NCBI GenBank assembly: GCA_033675265.1
Contig: JAUJYZ010000802.1
Coordinates: 172,707-236,706 of the forward strand
Reading direction: 5' to 3'
From: Actinostola sp. cb2023
Lineage: Eukaryota > Cnidaria > Anthozoa > Actiniaria > Actinostolidae
DNA length: 64,000 nt
This document shows, piece after piece, positions 19,166 to 27,993 of this stretch. The notes beneath the pieces were generated by a model. It ran no database searches, was not told where the DNA came from, and saw nothing but the letters and a program-made list of their open reading frames with translations. Positions within the stretch are counted from its first letter, which is position 1. Every line of letters starts with the position of its first letter. The position numbers and the translations under genes were made by a program.

Positions 19166-19603
19166 TCATTCCATCCCAATTCTAGGTATTGGGATCATTG
19201 ATGTTCTACCTGGTTTATCATCTTTTACATCATTGTGATCTATTTTTGGTTGTGTTATAGATTTTATATTTGATTGATCACTTTTTTTCCACCTCAGATA
19301 AAGATCTAAAGCAGTCAAACTGATACCAACGATCGTCAGCACTATTGTCATACTAGGCATCCATTTTGAACTAGAACCTTCTTCAATATCATCATCAGTA
19401 ACATCACGGCTATCTTCAATATAATCATCAGTAACATCACGGCTCTTTTCCATTTCAAGAGCTTTCTTAGCTTTTTGATGATAAAGAGCAAGCTTTTTAC
19501 CGGCTTCTACCCTTTTTGGATCCTTAATATGGACTATCTTTTGTTCAGGCTCTTTGGTAATAATCTCTGTTTTATTATCTTCAGTCATATAGTCTATAAA
19601 CAT
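19166..19603 (-). CDS. Polinton single-pass membrane protein, 145 residues
   Basis: The N-terminal ~60 residues are charged (KIVHIKDPKRVEAGKKLALY). A duplicated 'SRDVTDD-IE' segment (about 54-74) follows. One strong hydrophobic helix (MTIVLTIVGISLTALDLYL, about 83-103) comes next, then a Lys/Asp/Pro-rich tail. The first ATG (19,603) follows an ATATATATAAA box; an internal Met at residue 6 is an alternative start. Function unknown. A minisatellite lies directly upstream (19,640-19,762). Confidence 0.6.
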   Translation of the reverse strand: MFIDYMTEDNKTEIITKEPEQKIVHIKDPKRVEAGKKLALYHQKAKKALEMEKSRDVTDDYIEDSRDVTDDDIEEGSSSKWMPSMTIVLTIVGISLTALDLYLRWKKSDQSNIKSITQPKIDHNDVKDDKPGRTSMIPIPRIGME

Positions 19604-19639
19604 ATTTATTTTTTTTTATATATATTTATAAAATATATC

Positions 19640-19762
19640 AACTCAACAGTATGCTCAGCAACTGCTCAAGAGGTTCCAACAGTATGCTCAACAGCTGCTC
19701 AAGAGATTCCAACAGATGCTCAACAGTATGCTCAAGAGATTCCAACAGATGCTCAAGAGATT
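19640..19762. repeat. minisatellite at the 3' end of the nuclease gene
   Basis: About six variant ~20-bp units built from TGCTCAAGAGATTCCAACAG and TATGCTCAACAG words. The same family occurs at 20,645-20,800. Both arrays sit immediately downstream of a minus-strand stop codon, bracketing the BRO-N/nuclease pair. Confidence 0.85.
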
Positions 19763-20232
19763 CTATGAAAATATTTATTATGATTTTTTAATGTGTTACT
19801 TGTTATAAATCCTCTACTACAATATTTACACTTCAATCTAATATCCATACAATAGTTGTTTAGTTCTTTGATAATAAGATCATAATCGTTAGATACAACA
19901 CATTTGAATCCATTTTCCTCATATCTTTCTAACAAGTTTTTCTGTTCAATAGAAGTAACACCAGTAGCAGTGGGTGTTTTAAATTCTATACAGAGGCCAC
20001 AATATTTTTTATGAAAGTTATTAATAATCAAGTCTGGTTGTCCCTTCATATAACCTTTTTTATAAGATTGAATTCTTTTATTACTAGAATCCTGGTTTTC
20101 ACCTAATCCTGCTACCATAAGAAGGTTGGGATTGAACCGTCTAATATTGAACCACTTTTGTATGTAGGTCATATTCATTTTCAATCTTGAATGATAATGT
20201 TTTTGGGTTGTTAAACACTTGATAAGACCCAT
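19753..20232 (-). pseudogene. VRR-NUC-type nuclease with C2H2 finger (3' part of a broken gene)
   Basis: 159 residues. YMKGQPDLII (D67) and CIEFKTP (E83, K85) give the PD-(D/E)xK pattern of VRR-NUC nucleases, followed by a helix (EQKNLLERYEENGF) and a strand ending in SNDYD. The C-terminal KCKYCSRGFITSNTLKNHNK ... H is a C2H2-type zinc finger (C135, C138, H151, H156). The first ~30 residues do not look native. A neighbouring frame shows continuity with the BRO-N gene upstream, through frame changes at about 20,276-20,280 (A/T homopolymer) and about 20,143-20,148. I infer one original BRO-N-linker-VRR-NUC-zinc-finger protein split by two indels. Probable role: DNA processing during Polinton replication. 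Confidence 0.7.
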
Positions 20233-20238
20233 ATTTTC

Positions 20239-20610
20239 TTATGGATGGTAATACTGTAGAGAACACCCATTTTTGAAAAACTGTTTGGCGGCTTCCATTT
20301 TAGAGCTGAAGATAAGAGAATATAATCCCGGTTCTTTTATGAATATAGTGTGTGGTTTAAGATTTCTAAGGGGCTCTGAAGAACCGCCCTGAAATGGGGC
20401 GGTTGTGTAATTTGTATTCTGACATACATTTTCCCATTCTGTTTTATATTCCTCATCGACATGTGTTCCAATTGCATTTCTAGGTTTCTTATATTCTAAC
20501 GCTTTTGCAACATCTATACCTTTGAACCATATATTCTGTTTATCATCAATATATGTATCTATAGAAATACCAAGTTTTATGTTTTCAAATTTTCTAATTG
20601 ATAATGCCAT
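20239..20610 (-). pseudogene. BRO-N domain protein (5' part of a broken gene)
   Basis: 123 residues. LGISIDTYIDDKQNIWFKGI is followed by DVAKALEYKKPRNAIGTHVD, then IFIKEPGLYSLIFSSKMEAA. This is the order of the BRO-N DNA-binding domain found in baculoviruses, poxviruses, phages and Polinton-like elements. The frame ends abruptly just where the family has its final Trp-containing helix. That helix is present in another frame, after a net +2/-1 shift in the A5 run at 20,276-20,280. The start follows a long TATA-like run (TTATATAATAATATATAAT). The domain is likely DNA-binding in regulation or replication. The downstream nuclease is probably the rest of the same gene. Confidence 0.75.
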
Positions 20611-20644
20611 ATTATATATTATTATATAATAAATAATATTTTAA

Positions 20645-20800
20645 GTGAATTCCAAGAGTCTGCTCAAGAGTGTTCAAGAGTCTGCTCAACAGGTTCCAAG
20701 AGTCTGCTCAAGAGTGCTCAAGAGTCTGCTCAAGAGATTCCAACAGATGCTCAACAGGTTCCAAGAGTATGCTCAACAGTGCTCAAGAGTGCTCATCAAC
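20645..20800. repeat. minisatellite overlapping a gene 3' end
   Basis: About eight imperfect ~20-bp units of TCTGCTCAAGAG / TTCCAAGAG / GCTCAACAG words, from the same family as 19,640-19,762. Its edge overlaps the last codons and stop of the 202-residue gene. Confidence 0.85.
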
Positions 20801-21391
20801 AACTTGTTTAATATCTACAAGAATATCTTCCTCTAAATTACTATGTATGATGGGTGGAGCTAACCAATCATCACCACTATTACTAATCTTAACATGCTTT
20901 GCCACTTGGATTAGACAGCTTGCTAAAGCCACAAATCGTCCTCCTCTTAAAACAACGTATCCAGCAATATTATTTAACTCCTGTCTTAACATCTCATTGT
21001 TCTTCAAATCATTAGAAAGCTCTATGGGATTATCAATTGGGATACCATAAGAAAGGAGAGTAACAGCTGCATCTATACCCGAATTGACTAGAGAACTTGA
21101 TACATTGTTTCCTAGAATAATTTGATACCTATTATAATATTTTTCAACATCCTTTGGAGCTAGTTTTTTCACATCCCCGATAGACATTTTAATTCCAGTA
21201 TATTGGTCAATAGTACCTAGAACTGCTAAAATAGATAATTGTTCACGTTTCTCCTCAATCTCTGCATTATTATCAATCTTAACAATTGGTTTCTTCTTTC
21301 TAGTCAGTTTCTTTTCCTCTACTACAGGTCCTTCTTCTGGAATAGTATCTAGTTTCTCATCATTCAAATATTGATCAATGATTGAAGTCAT
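20783..21391 (-). CDS. Polinton 202-residue alpha-helical protein, function unknown
   Basis: The acidic/basic N terminus (about 1-45, KKLTRKKKPIVKI) looks disordered. It is followed by a helical domain with SIGDVKKLAPKDVEKYYNRY and later AGYVVLRGGRFVALASCLIQ, VAKHVKI. There are no catalytic motifs and no clear membrane segment. I recall this 'PxDVEKYY ... GRFVALAS' pattern from cnidarian Polinton-type loci without an assigned role. The ATG follows GTATAGTATAATAT. It lies 24 bp from the ATPase stop in the capsid-ATPase block, so a packaging or virion role is plausible. The C terminus runs into the minisatellite. Confidence 0.7.
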   Translation of the reverse strand: MTSIIDQYLNDEKLDTIPEEGPVVEEKKLTRKKKPIVKIDNNAEIEEKREQLSILAVLGTIDQYTGIKMSIGDVKKLAPKDVEKYYNRYQIILGNNVSSSLVNSGIDAAVTLLSYGIPIDNPIELSNDLKNNEMLRQELNNIAGYVVLRGGRFVALASCLIQVAKHVKISNSGDDWLAPPIIHSNLEEDILVDIKQVVDEHS

Positions 21392-21415
21392 ATATTATAC
21401 TATACATACATATTT

Positions 21416-22045
21416 TTAAATAGTATTATTTGGGACTTCGATATAGTTGTTAAATGGATACCTTAAACAAAGGCAAATTCTGGAATATTTTTCAGATTTC
21501 AATAGTTTCATAAATTCCTTCCTTGTTTCAAGATCTAGATCTCCACCATATTCATCAAATAATAATTGATTAGATAACTTATTTGGTGTAAAGAAGCTAA
21601 TTATACATGCTACGTTTTCACGAAATGGTTTACTTATAGCTGTAAGCTGTTGTGTTAAAACCCATACTGATATACCTTCATGCCTACCCGAGAATGCTAG
21701 TCTAATAAAATTGTTACTCCTCTGTTTGAGATCTTTTGAAAAAGAACAATCGTCGAGAATGACAAGAGAATTATACCCTGAGAATACTGTTTGACAACAT
21801 GAAAGTAGATTATTTATCTCATTTTCATCTTCTGAATCAGGTGATAGAACTATAAATCTAGGATCGTTATGACCAAAACCATGATACGTTTTATTTTTAG
21901 AATAGGTCGGGCAAATAAGAATAATGTATTCAAAAATATTTCTATACGCATGTCTTAGTAAATCGACTAAATATTGTGTTTTACCACAGTTAGTAGGGCC
22001 TGTAATAATACTGTGAAATGGAATCTTATCTTTCAGCTCCTCCAT
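21416..22045 (-). CDS. A32/FtsK-HerA-type genome-packaging ATPase
   Basis: 209 residues. Walker A is GPTNCGKT (16-23), Walker B is SLVILDDC (about 93-100), and a sensor-like SVWVLTQQ follows about 30 residues later. These are the signatures of the FtsK-HerA superfamily packaging ATPases of nucleocytoplasmic viruses and Polintons. Length and the early Walker A fit the family. The ATG follows TTAATTATATATAA and lies 28 bp from the capsid gene stop, so ATPase and capsid are adjacent, as is common in virion-forming elements. Expected role: pumping element DNA into a preformed capsid. All motif residues are intact. Confidence 0.92.
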   Translation of the reverse strand: MEELKDKIPFHSIITGPTNCGKTQYLVDLLRHAYRNIFEYIILICPTYSKNKTYHGFGHNDPRFIVLSPDSEDENEINNLLSCCQTVFSGYNSLVILDDCSFSKDLKQRSNNFIRLAFSGRHEGISVWVLTQQLTAISKPFRENVACIISFFTPNKLSNQLLFDEYGGDLDLETRKEFMKLLKSEKYSRICLCLRYPFNNYIEVPNNTI

Positions 22046-22073
22046 TTATATATAATTAATAGTGAATATTACT

Positions 22074-23318
22074 TTAATATAATATTGCTTTTAAATTACC
22101 GTCTTGAATTTCCATAAGAGCATCAGCGATAACAAACATATGACATGTTATATTACCTGATCCCCCAACTGTTCTATTAAAATGAAGCATAACACCGTCT
22201 TTTGTTGAATTTAGAAGAAGACCATTTCCATGAATATTATTATCCGGGTTTGTTTTCAAATTGATCCAAAGAGCGAATTTATCACTATAGAAATCTTTCT
22301 GGGTTACATTATCTGTTTCACCAAGCCTTCCTCTAATTGAATTCCAAAAATCTGTTTGAACCATACCTTTCGAGAATAATTTATTAGGTATACCATCGAT
22401 ATTCACATTCACTTGGGTTAATCCAGGGTTTATATACTTTTCAGAGTCTCTTGTGCCTACTGTATAAGGTTCTACAAACAAACAAAGAATTCCACTCATT
22501 GACCTTCTTGGTATATTAACATGCTCGTTAATCACAGAGTCTGTTGCTTTATTAATTATGAATGTCCTGTGTAGAAGCACGTTTTCATAATAGAACCCTT
22601 TACCGACTTGATATGAAGAAAGAGCTTCTCGAGCTAGGTAATCACTATTAATACAAGTGTATTCTAACTCAATATTTGAAAGACTGTATGTATATGGTTT
22701 TGTATTATCAGATGTGACCACAATATTTCCGCTTTCTGGAAGAGTAATCTCAAATAATAGATTATTAGAAAGACCCTTTGCATAGAATATCCCATGATTA
22801 TCTAAAATACTGTGATTTAATGGTAACCGATATTTATCACCATAAACAGCTCCTAATACTACATCCTTCGCATCAGTGGTTACTTTATCACCTGAGGCTG
22901 TTCTAAGTTTTCTCATATTGACAGAACTAATACCTTCCATCAACATATTTTCACGTTCTCTTTTCGATAAGAATAAGTCGTTATAGGTTTCATACAGATC
23001 AATACGATGGGTGTCTTGTAAAGTTTCTCCGCCATAAAGAACCCTCATACGCGACTTAAGTGCTCTCCCTAGGTTGTTAACCACTGTGTTATTTGCATGA
23101 CCAGTGGCAGCTAGGTTTAGTTTGAAAAGTAATCCTATTGACTCTGGTACGTATACAATATTATCACTTAATTTAGGTATATGAACATACAGGGTCTCTC
23201 CGGGATTAGCTTTGCTTGGGTTGAAAGTAACACGATGAACGGTTCTATCAGCTTTTAAACCAAATGGTTGTTTGTATTGTCGATTTACATCTAAAATTTC
23301 AGAAATAGATTGCATCAT
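22074..23318 (-). CDS. Polinton major capsid protein (double jelly roll)
   Basis: 414 residues with no membrane segment and a beta-rich pattern throughout. The diagnostic stretch is VTFNPSKANPGETLYVHIPK, then NNLGRALKSRMRVLYGGETL and YETYNDLFLSKRERENMLME. It matches the 'N-GR-... G-xxL ... Y.DL...kReN' signature of Polinton capsid proteins. The C-terminal part (HGNGLLLNSTKDGVMLHFNR) is a strand pair. Known: these capsid proteins adopt the double-jelly-roll fold and form pseudo-hexameric capsomers. It diverges from the integrase across a 41-bp AT-rich spacer. The gene is intact. Confidence 0.88.
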   Translation of the reverse strand: MMQSISEILDVNRQYKQPFGLKADRTVHRVTFNPSKANPGETLYVHIPKLSDNIVYVPESIGLLFKLNLAATGHANNTVVNNLGRALKSRMRVLYGGETLQDTHRIDLYETYNDLFLSKRERENMLMEGISSVNMRKLRTASGDKVTTDAKDVVLGAVYGDKYRLPLNHSILDNHGIFYAKGLSNNLLFEITLPESGNIVVTSDNTKPYTYSLSNIELEYTCINSDYLAREALSSYQVGKGFYYENVLLHRTFIINKATDSVINEHVNIPRRSMSGILCLFVEPYTVGTRDSEKYINPGLTQVNVNIDGIPNKLFSKGMVQTDFWNSIRGRLGETDNVTQKDFYSDKFALWINLKTNPDNNIHGNGLLLNSTKDGVMLHFNRTVGGSGNITCHMFVIADALMEIQDGNLKAILY

Positions 23319-23359
23319 TTATATAATATTATAAAAGAATATTTGTTTTATATATTATT
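23319..23359. promoter_or_regulatory. divergent promoter between capsid and integrase genes
   Basis: A 41-bp spacer separates two divergent starts, with TATATAATATTATA on the capsid side and TTTTATATATTATT on the integrase side. Each lies within a few bases of its ATG. The TATA-like motif is repeated upstream of most Polinton genes. Confidence 0.5.
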
Positions 23360-24346
23360 ATGGAAAAGAAGTTATCAAAAATATACTATAGCCCTCATGG
23401 TTATTGGAAAGGTTATGATGCTATAAATAAACTCTCTGATGCGACCAAAATTGATAAAGATATCACCAAGAAGTGGTTATATAGGCAAGCGTTGTGGCAG
23501 ATCTATTTACCACCCCCAAACGATATCCCACGGTATCATTGGAATATCTCAAAACCAAATAAAATACATCAGGCAGACTTATTATTCCTACCACATGACA
23601 CGGTTAAAAGAAAGACATACAAATATGCTCTTGTAGTAGTTGATATAGGTAGTAGATATGTTGATGCTGAACCCTTAACGTCTAAGTATTCAATAGAAGT
23701 ATCCAGAGGGTTTGAAAAGATATACTCCAGACGTTTGGAATGGCCAGAAACAAATATGGTTGATCCTGGGAAAGAATTTATGGGTGAATTAACAAAGATA
23801 TTTAATAAAAAAGATACCACCATACAGAGATCTGAAGCTGGAAATCATAGAGCACAATCACTAGTCGAGCGCGCTAATCGAACCATTGCTGAGAAACTAT
23901 TTAGCCACCAGTATGCTAAAGAAATGATAATGGAAAATAATGAAAGATCCCGTGAATGGGTTAATAGAATGCCTGCTGTCATACAAAGTATAAACAGTGG
24001 TGTTAAAAGAATTACTGGTAAAACACCGATTGATGCTCTAAAATTAAAAAAGGTGGATGAAAACCATGTAAATTATAAAAGACCTGTTGGATTAAAAGAA
24101 GATAGACTCCCAGCAGGTGTGAAAGTTAGATATCTCTATGCTCCTGGTGAGCTGGAAGGTGGTGATAAACATCGTGCCACTGACCCTATATGGTCAATAG
24201 GGATATATGATATATCCCGAACTGTAGTATCATCTGATCAACCTGTATTATATTACCTCTCTGAAGGGGCCCCAAAACGTAATTTTGTTAGAGAGGAATT
24301 ACAAGCTGTTCCTGAAGATACTCAGTTACCACCTGATACTGTTTAA
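23360..24346 (+). CDS. Polinton integrase (retroviral-type DDE)
   Basis: 328 residues. The catalytic triad is D73 (HQADLLFLP), D135 (NMVDPGKEF) and E170 (SLVERANRTI), with D-E spacing close to the D,D-35-E class. The N-terminal region (about 1-60) lacks an obvious HHCC finger. The C-terminal part (about 255-300, VKVRYLYAPG ... IWSIGIYDISR) is a small beta-barrel-like domain, as in Polinton integrases. Expected role: joining the TIR ends to target DNA, giving the 5-6-bp duplication seen here. The gene is intact. Its stop overlaps that of the convergent polymerase gene by a few bases (24,343-24,346). Confidence 0.92.
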   Translation: MEKKLSKIYYSPHGYWKGYDAINKLSDATKIDKDITKKWLYRQALWQIYLPPPNDIPRYHWNISKPNKIHQADLLFLPHDTVKRKTYKYALVVVDIGSRYVDAEPLTSKYSIEVSRGFEKIYSRRLEWPETNMVDPGKEFMGELTKIFNKKDTTIQRSEAGNHRAQSLVERANRTIAEKLFSHQYAKEMIMENNERSREWVNRMPAVIQSINSGVKRITGKTPIDALKLKKVDENHVNYKRPVGLKEDRLPAGVKVRYLYAPGELEGGDKHRATDPIWSIGIYDISRTVVSSDQPVLYYLSEGAPKRNFVREELQAVPEDTQLPPDTV

Positions 24347-25186
24347 TAACTTTTGGTTTCATTAATATTTTTATAACTATAGGCTAAGGTATGAATACCA
24401 TCCACCTGAATATTTCGTTTGTCATCATCTCTTGATAATGCTATTTTGTTTACAGTTTCGGTATAAATTTGATGCTTATGACTTCTGATTACATTCATTT
24501 TTCTAATAACTTTTTGACCTTCGAATAGACATTTTTTATAGTCGTCAAATGTGATCTCATTTTTTACTACTGACCTTTTAACACCCTTACAACGTTTTCC
24601 AACTTTTTCATCATCTGTTTTATATGCGTATAACTTAGCTCTAAGACCTACAAATTCAGTTACTTCTTCTCCACATGTCTCGTCTTTCATCATCCCTATT
24701 ACTTTTTTATTTACTCTTTCTTTGATTCCACTATGGTTTTCTGGATAGTTGGATGTGTCAAACTTTGTTTCAATATCTTTTTCAATGTCTTTATAAAAAT
24801 CTTTTGTTTCTATTTCATACATCAGACTGTCTGTATCAGTAAATAATAGTTGTGCTTTCTCTTGATACTTATTTTTGATGTAGTTATAATGGAAGTCATA
24901 CATCAACGTCTTTGATAGATCTAAGATGCTCATTCCAAGATAGATTGGTTTATTGAATACTAATTCTGTTTTTGTCATATGGATGGCAACTAGGTTTTCT
25001 GAGAATATGGTTCGTTTTTTATAGTTTGGTTGGTTAATTAATTTGCTTGCCTGCTTTTCATTTGTTACTAGTTTTATATCTTGTCTGTTTCTAATGTTTT
25101 CCATCGTTTTTCCAAATACACTGTTGTTCATTAATTTGAAGAAATCTTTTTCAAAATCGTTTGTTGCTTTTGTTCTAAGATCTGTG
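24343..25186 (-). pseudogene. Polinton family B DNA polymerase, palm/thumb fragment
   Basis: C-terminal piece of the protein-primed polymerase. From the longest ATG frame (25,131) it shows motif B NNSVFGKTMEN (residues 2-12), motif C FTDTDSLMYE (98-106, with the DTD metal-binding pair), and a later GLRAKLYAYKT 'KxY' motif. The frame is open upstream of that ATG to about 25,202-25,207. There, a one-base change in an A6/T6 run separates it from the preceding fragment. The ATG is therefore not the native start. It ends at the convergent integrase stop. Catalytic residues are retained, so the break may be recent or a sequencing artefact. Confidence 0.88.
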
Positions 25187-25925
25187 TTAAGACTGATATA
25201 CTTTTTTCAACCAGTCTGATTCCTGGAATGTTACACCTCTATGAATTTTTGTTATCTTCAATCCGAGGCTCTCATATAGTTTTAATGTTTGATGGTGAAT
25301 TACATAATTTTTCTTATCACCAAGATTTGGAACTAGTTTTTCAACTTTGTTAATCATTAACCTTTCTGGAGCTAGTGGGTATCCGTTATGCAAGTTGTGT
25401 AATTCGACTGGATACTCTAGATCTACTTCTAGGATGCATGGGTGTTTCTTCCAGCTCTTAATCTCTAATTTATTCATCCATCTAAACCCATGTGTGGGTA
25501 ATTTTTCACTCATGGCCCATCCATAGAGGTTGTTGGCATCTAGATATTTTATGAATGTTGATTTTTGAGTTTTATCATAATTTTTCATATATTTATTATT
25601 CGCCGTAGCATAACGTTTACTTATCATACTGACACCACCTCTGATACCCTTTTCTACCATAAGAATCATATCAGCCTCTGATAAAAGTTCAAGGTTTATC
25701 TTAGTCATCTTAAGCATAGCATCCCATGATAATCCCGGCGCTGTGTAATACCAACAAGGGTCTAGTTTATAGTTATCCATACAGACATCTCGAAATGCTT
25801 CAAAAACGTCGGATAATAAAATAACATCGCTTAACAAATATAGATTATGGTATTCTCGCATTGATTTTATATCGAATGATCTCCAAATATTTTGAGCATG
25901 TTTGTAATCTTCTTTATTACAGTTA
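25187..25925 (-). pseudogene. Polinton family B DNA polymerase, exonuclease III to motif A fragment
   Basis: The middle piece holds Exo III (YHNLYLLSDV, about residues 4-13 from the ATG at 25,861), a conserved GLSWDAMLKMT segment, RGGVSMI, and polymerase motif A KYLDANNLYGWAMS (D108). The frame is open upstream of the ATG to about 25,926-25,931. There, an indel beside the preceding fragment's stop shifts frame. At the other end it stops at 25,187 after a homopolymer indel. Only the joining points are damaged; the motifs are normal. Confidence 0.88.
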
Positions 25926-27586
25926 GCTAGTATTATTTAATTTGTTATAAAAAGCTTCTATCGGTGGTAGGGATGTTTCATCTAGCTTCTCTATCGAATT
26001 GATGTAATCGTAAGGATAAACTCCTTTTCTTAATAAAAGGTCTAGCTTCTCTCCATCATAGAATGTACTCATATTTTTAAATTGTTCTTTCTTAAGATTT
26101 CCAACTAAATTATCAAGAGAAGCTGACATGAATTTTAGAGAATCAATAAATCTAATCTCTCGTTTCACATTGCATGTTTTCCCATCCTTGCTAGTGAATG
26201 TGTCCACTACTATCTCTTTTTTGAAAGAGATGTACTTCTCTTCGTTGTTTGGGATACAGTCAATTTTACCACTGCTAACGCCTAAATTTTTGATGAAGAG
26301 ATGACTGTCATACCCACTCAGATTGTGGAATATCACTGGGATGTGTTTTGGTATTTTATAATTTAGATTACAATCATTATGAGCTGCTCCACGATATGCT
26401 CCTGTAAGATGATCATGATCTAATACCTTATCTTCACCCAGTTCTTTTTCACAAATGTGACAATGGGTTGCTTCATCATATTTCTTCCTATCCTTGTTTG
26501 TCATTTTTACCTTCTTATTGTATTTAAAATTTGAATATAATCCTCTAACAGACTTTTCTATTGAGTTAACAAAATGTTGACTTATATCATAATCGTCACT
26601 TTTTGTTGTGTATTTTACTATTTTTGGTCTATACAACTTATCATTATAACATTTTATCATGTAACAATAGCCTGATGGTTTATGTTTTTGATACTTCTCG
26701 GTATAGGATCTACCTTCATCAGGTTGGCATGAAGATATATTTTCTGTAAAGCATTCGAAATCTGCATAAATCACAAATGGTACTCTCATACTGTTGTTAT
26801 AATTCTTAAACTTTAGCATGGTACCTTTCTTTGGTAATTTTATTTTAATAGCATCTTGGTTTTTACAGTATTCAGAATGCTTTTTAAGGGACTTCTCTGT
26901 TTTGAAACTATTGAGGCATCTTTCACAGAAATATAATCCATGGCCATTCTTATTAACTTGTGCAGAACACAGTCTCGACATACTCTTAATCCAACAGTAA
27001 TGGTTGGTCTTATCGTTTGAAATTAGAAGCAGATTTATTGTTTGTTCTCTACTATTGTTTTTACTAATCCGAAGTGGATATACTTCATCATCTTGATAAC
27101 CATAGACATTGACTCTATACTTGGTATTATTCTTCTCAAAAATACATATTTTATCAACTTGTACTGGGAAATCAAGACCAGTCCAGTTTAATTTCTCTGC
27201 GTTTGCTTTCAAAACTTTTGAGATTCTTTCTGAATTTTTTTTTATTGGAAATATAGCATTAGTCATAGCCCATTTAAAACATTGATTATCTTCATTTTTT
27301 GTATTAACTATCGCTTCTTTCCTTTTTAATATTCTAGGGAGCTCTATATAAGATTTTCCAGAAATTGGTTTATATTTATCAATATTTATATCTAAGTTAA
27401 CAACTTTCTTAAAAATCCATCCAGAACCTTGATTTTGGAAGTTATCAACCTTTTCTAAGATCTGATCCTTAAAACGATTGTAAACCTCATCCAGATTGGT
27501 CGACTCTGTAACTATCTCGATCGTTGAATGAAAATATCCATATGTGTAAACCTTCTCCTTTTTGTCCATCTTATAAAATTCACACT
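25923..27586 (-). pseudogene. Polinton family B DNA polymerase, exonuclease domain fragment
   Basis: About 550 residues. In order: an N-terminal domain with GSGWIFKKVVNLDIN, a CERC...H...C zinc-binding unit (about 215-235), and Exo I YADFECF (D270, E272). Then comes a second Cys/His unit, CHICEKEL...LDHDHLTGAYRGAAH-DCN (about 370-401), which looks like an endonuclease VII-type HNH fold. Exo II HNLSGYDSHL (N416, D421) follows. It ends at a frameshift at about 25,926-25,931. Upstream it is open to the BEL insertion point (27,586). The N-terminal gene segment lies beyond the retrotransposon at 35,190-35,687 in a compatible frame, so the apparent ATG at 27,569 is internal. Confidence 0.9.
27582..27586. 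repeat. BEL target-site duplication, left
   Basis: ACACT directly before the left LTR, matched by ACACT at 35,190-35,194. This 5-bp duplication marks the exact insertion site in the polymerase gene. Confidence 0.9.
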
Positions 27587-27914
27587 TGTAGGTGCATGAG
27601 GCGTTCTTTGGGATATACTATAACTTGAATACTCGCTCTTTCTGATGTATACATTCTTTGTGTTCTTTTAATACATGTTATCGGTCGCGAAGCGGTTTAC
27701 AAACTGTAATGGTAAATATAAGATGACATTCACTAAACGTTTGAAGCATCTGAAAATAGAAAGGACTTACATTATATTCTCCTGGCTTACGTCCTACATT
27801 CCTTAAACCTCGACTCAACTGTCTTCAACCATGGCCGACTCTTTCGTGCTCTCTCGTGCTCTAACCTAGGCCCTCTCGGCCGGATCATGCCCAGGCCTGT
27901 CTGCGGCAGTAACA
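27587..27914 (-). repeat. BEL LTR (3' LTR by element orientation)
   Basis: 328 bp from TGTAGGTGCATGAGGCG to GCGGCAGTAACA. No difference from the copy at 34,862-35,189 was found by eye. It is preceded, on the element strand, by a short purine-rich tract (AGGGACCGGGAA, at 27,915-27,930) that fits a polypurine tract. Confidence 0.95.
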
Positions 27915-27993
27915 TTCCCGGTCCCTAAACCTGACAATGGTTTACCCTTAAATAAACTACTATAACCTTTAAACTCAACAATGTCTATAATGT

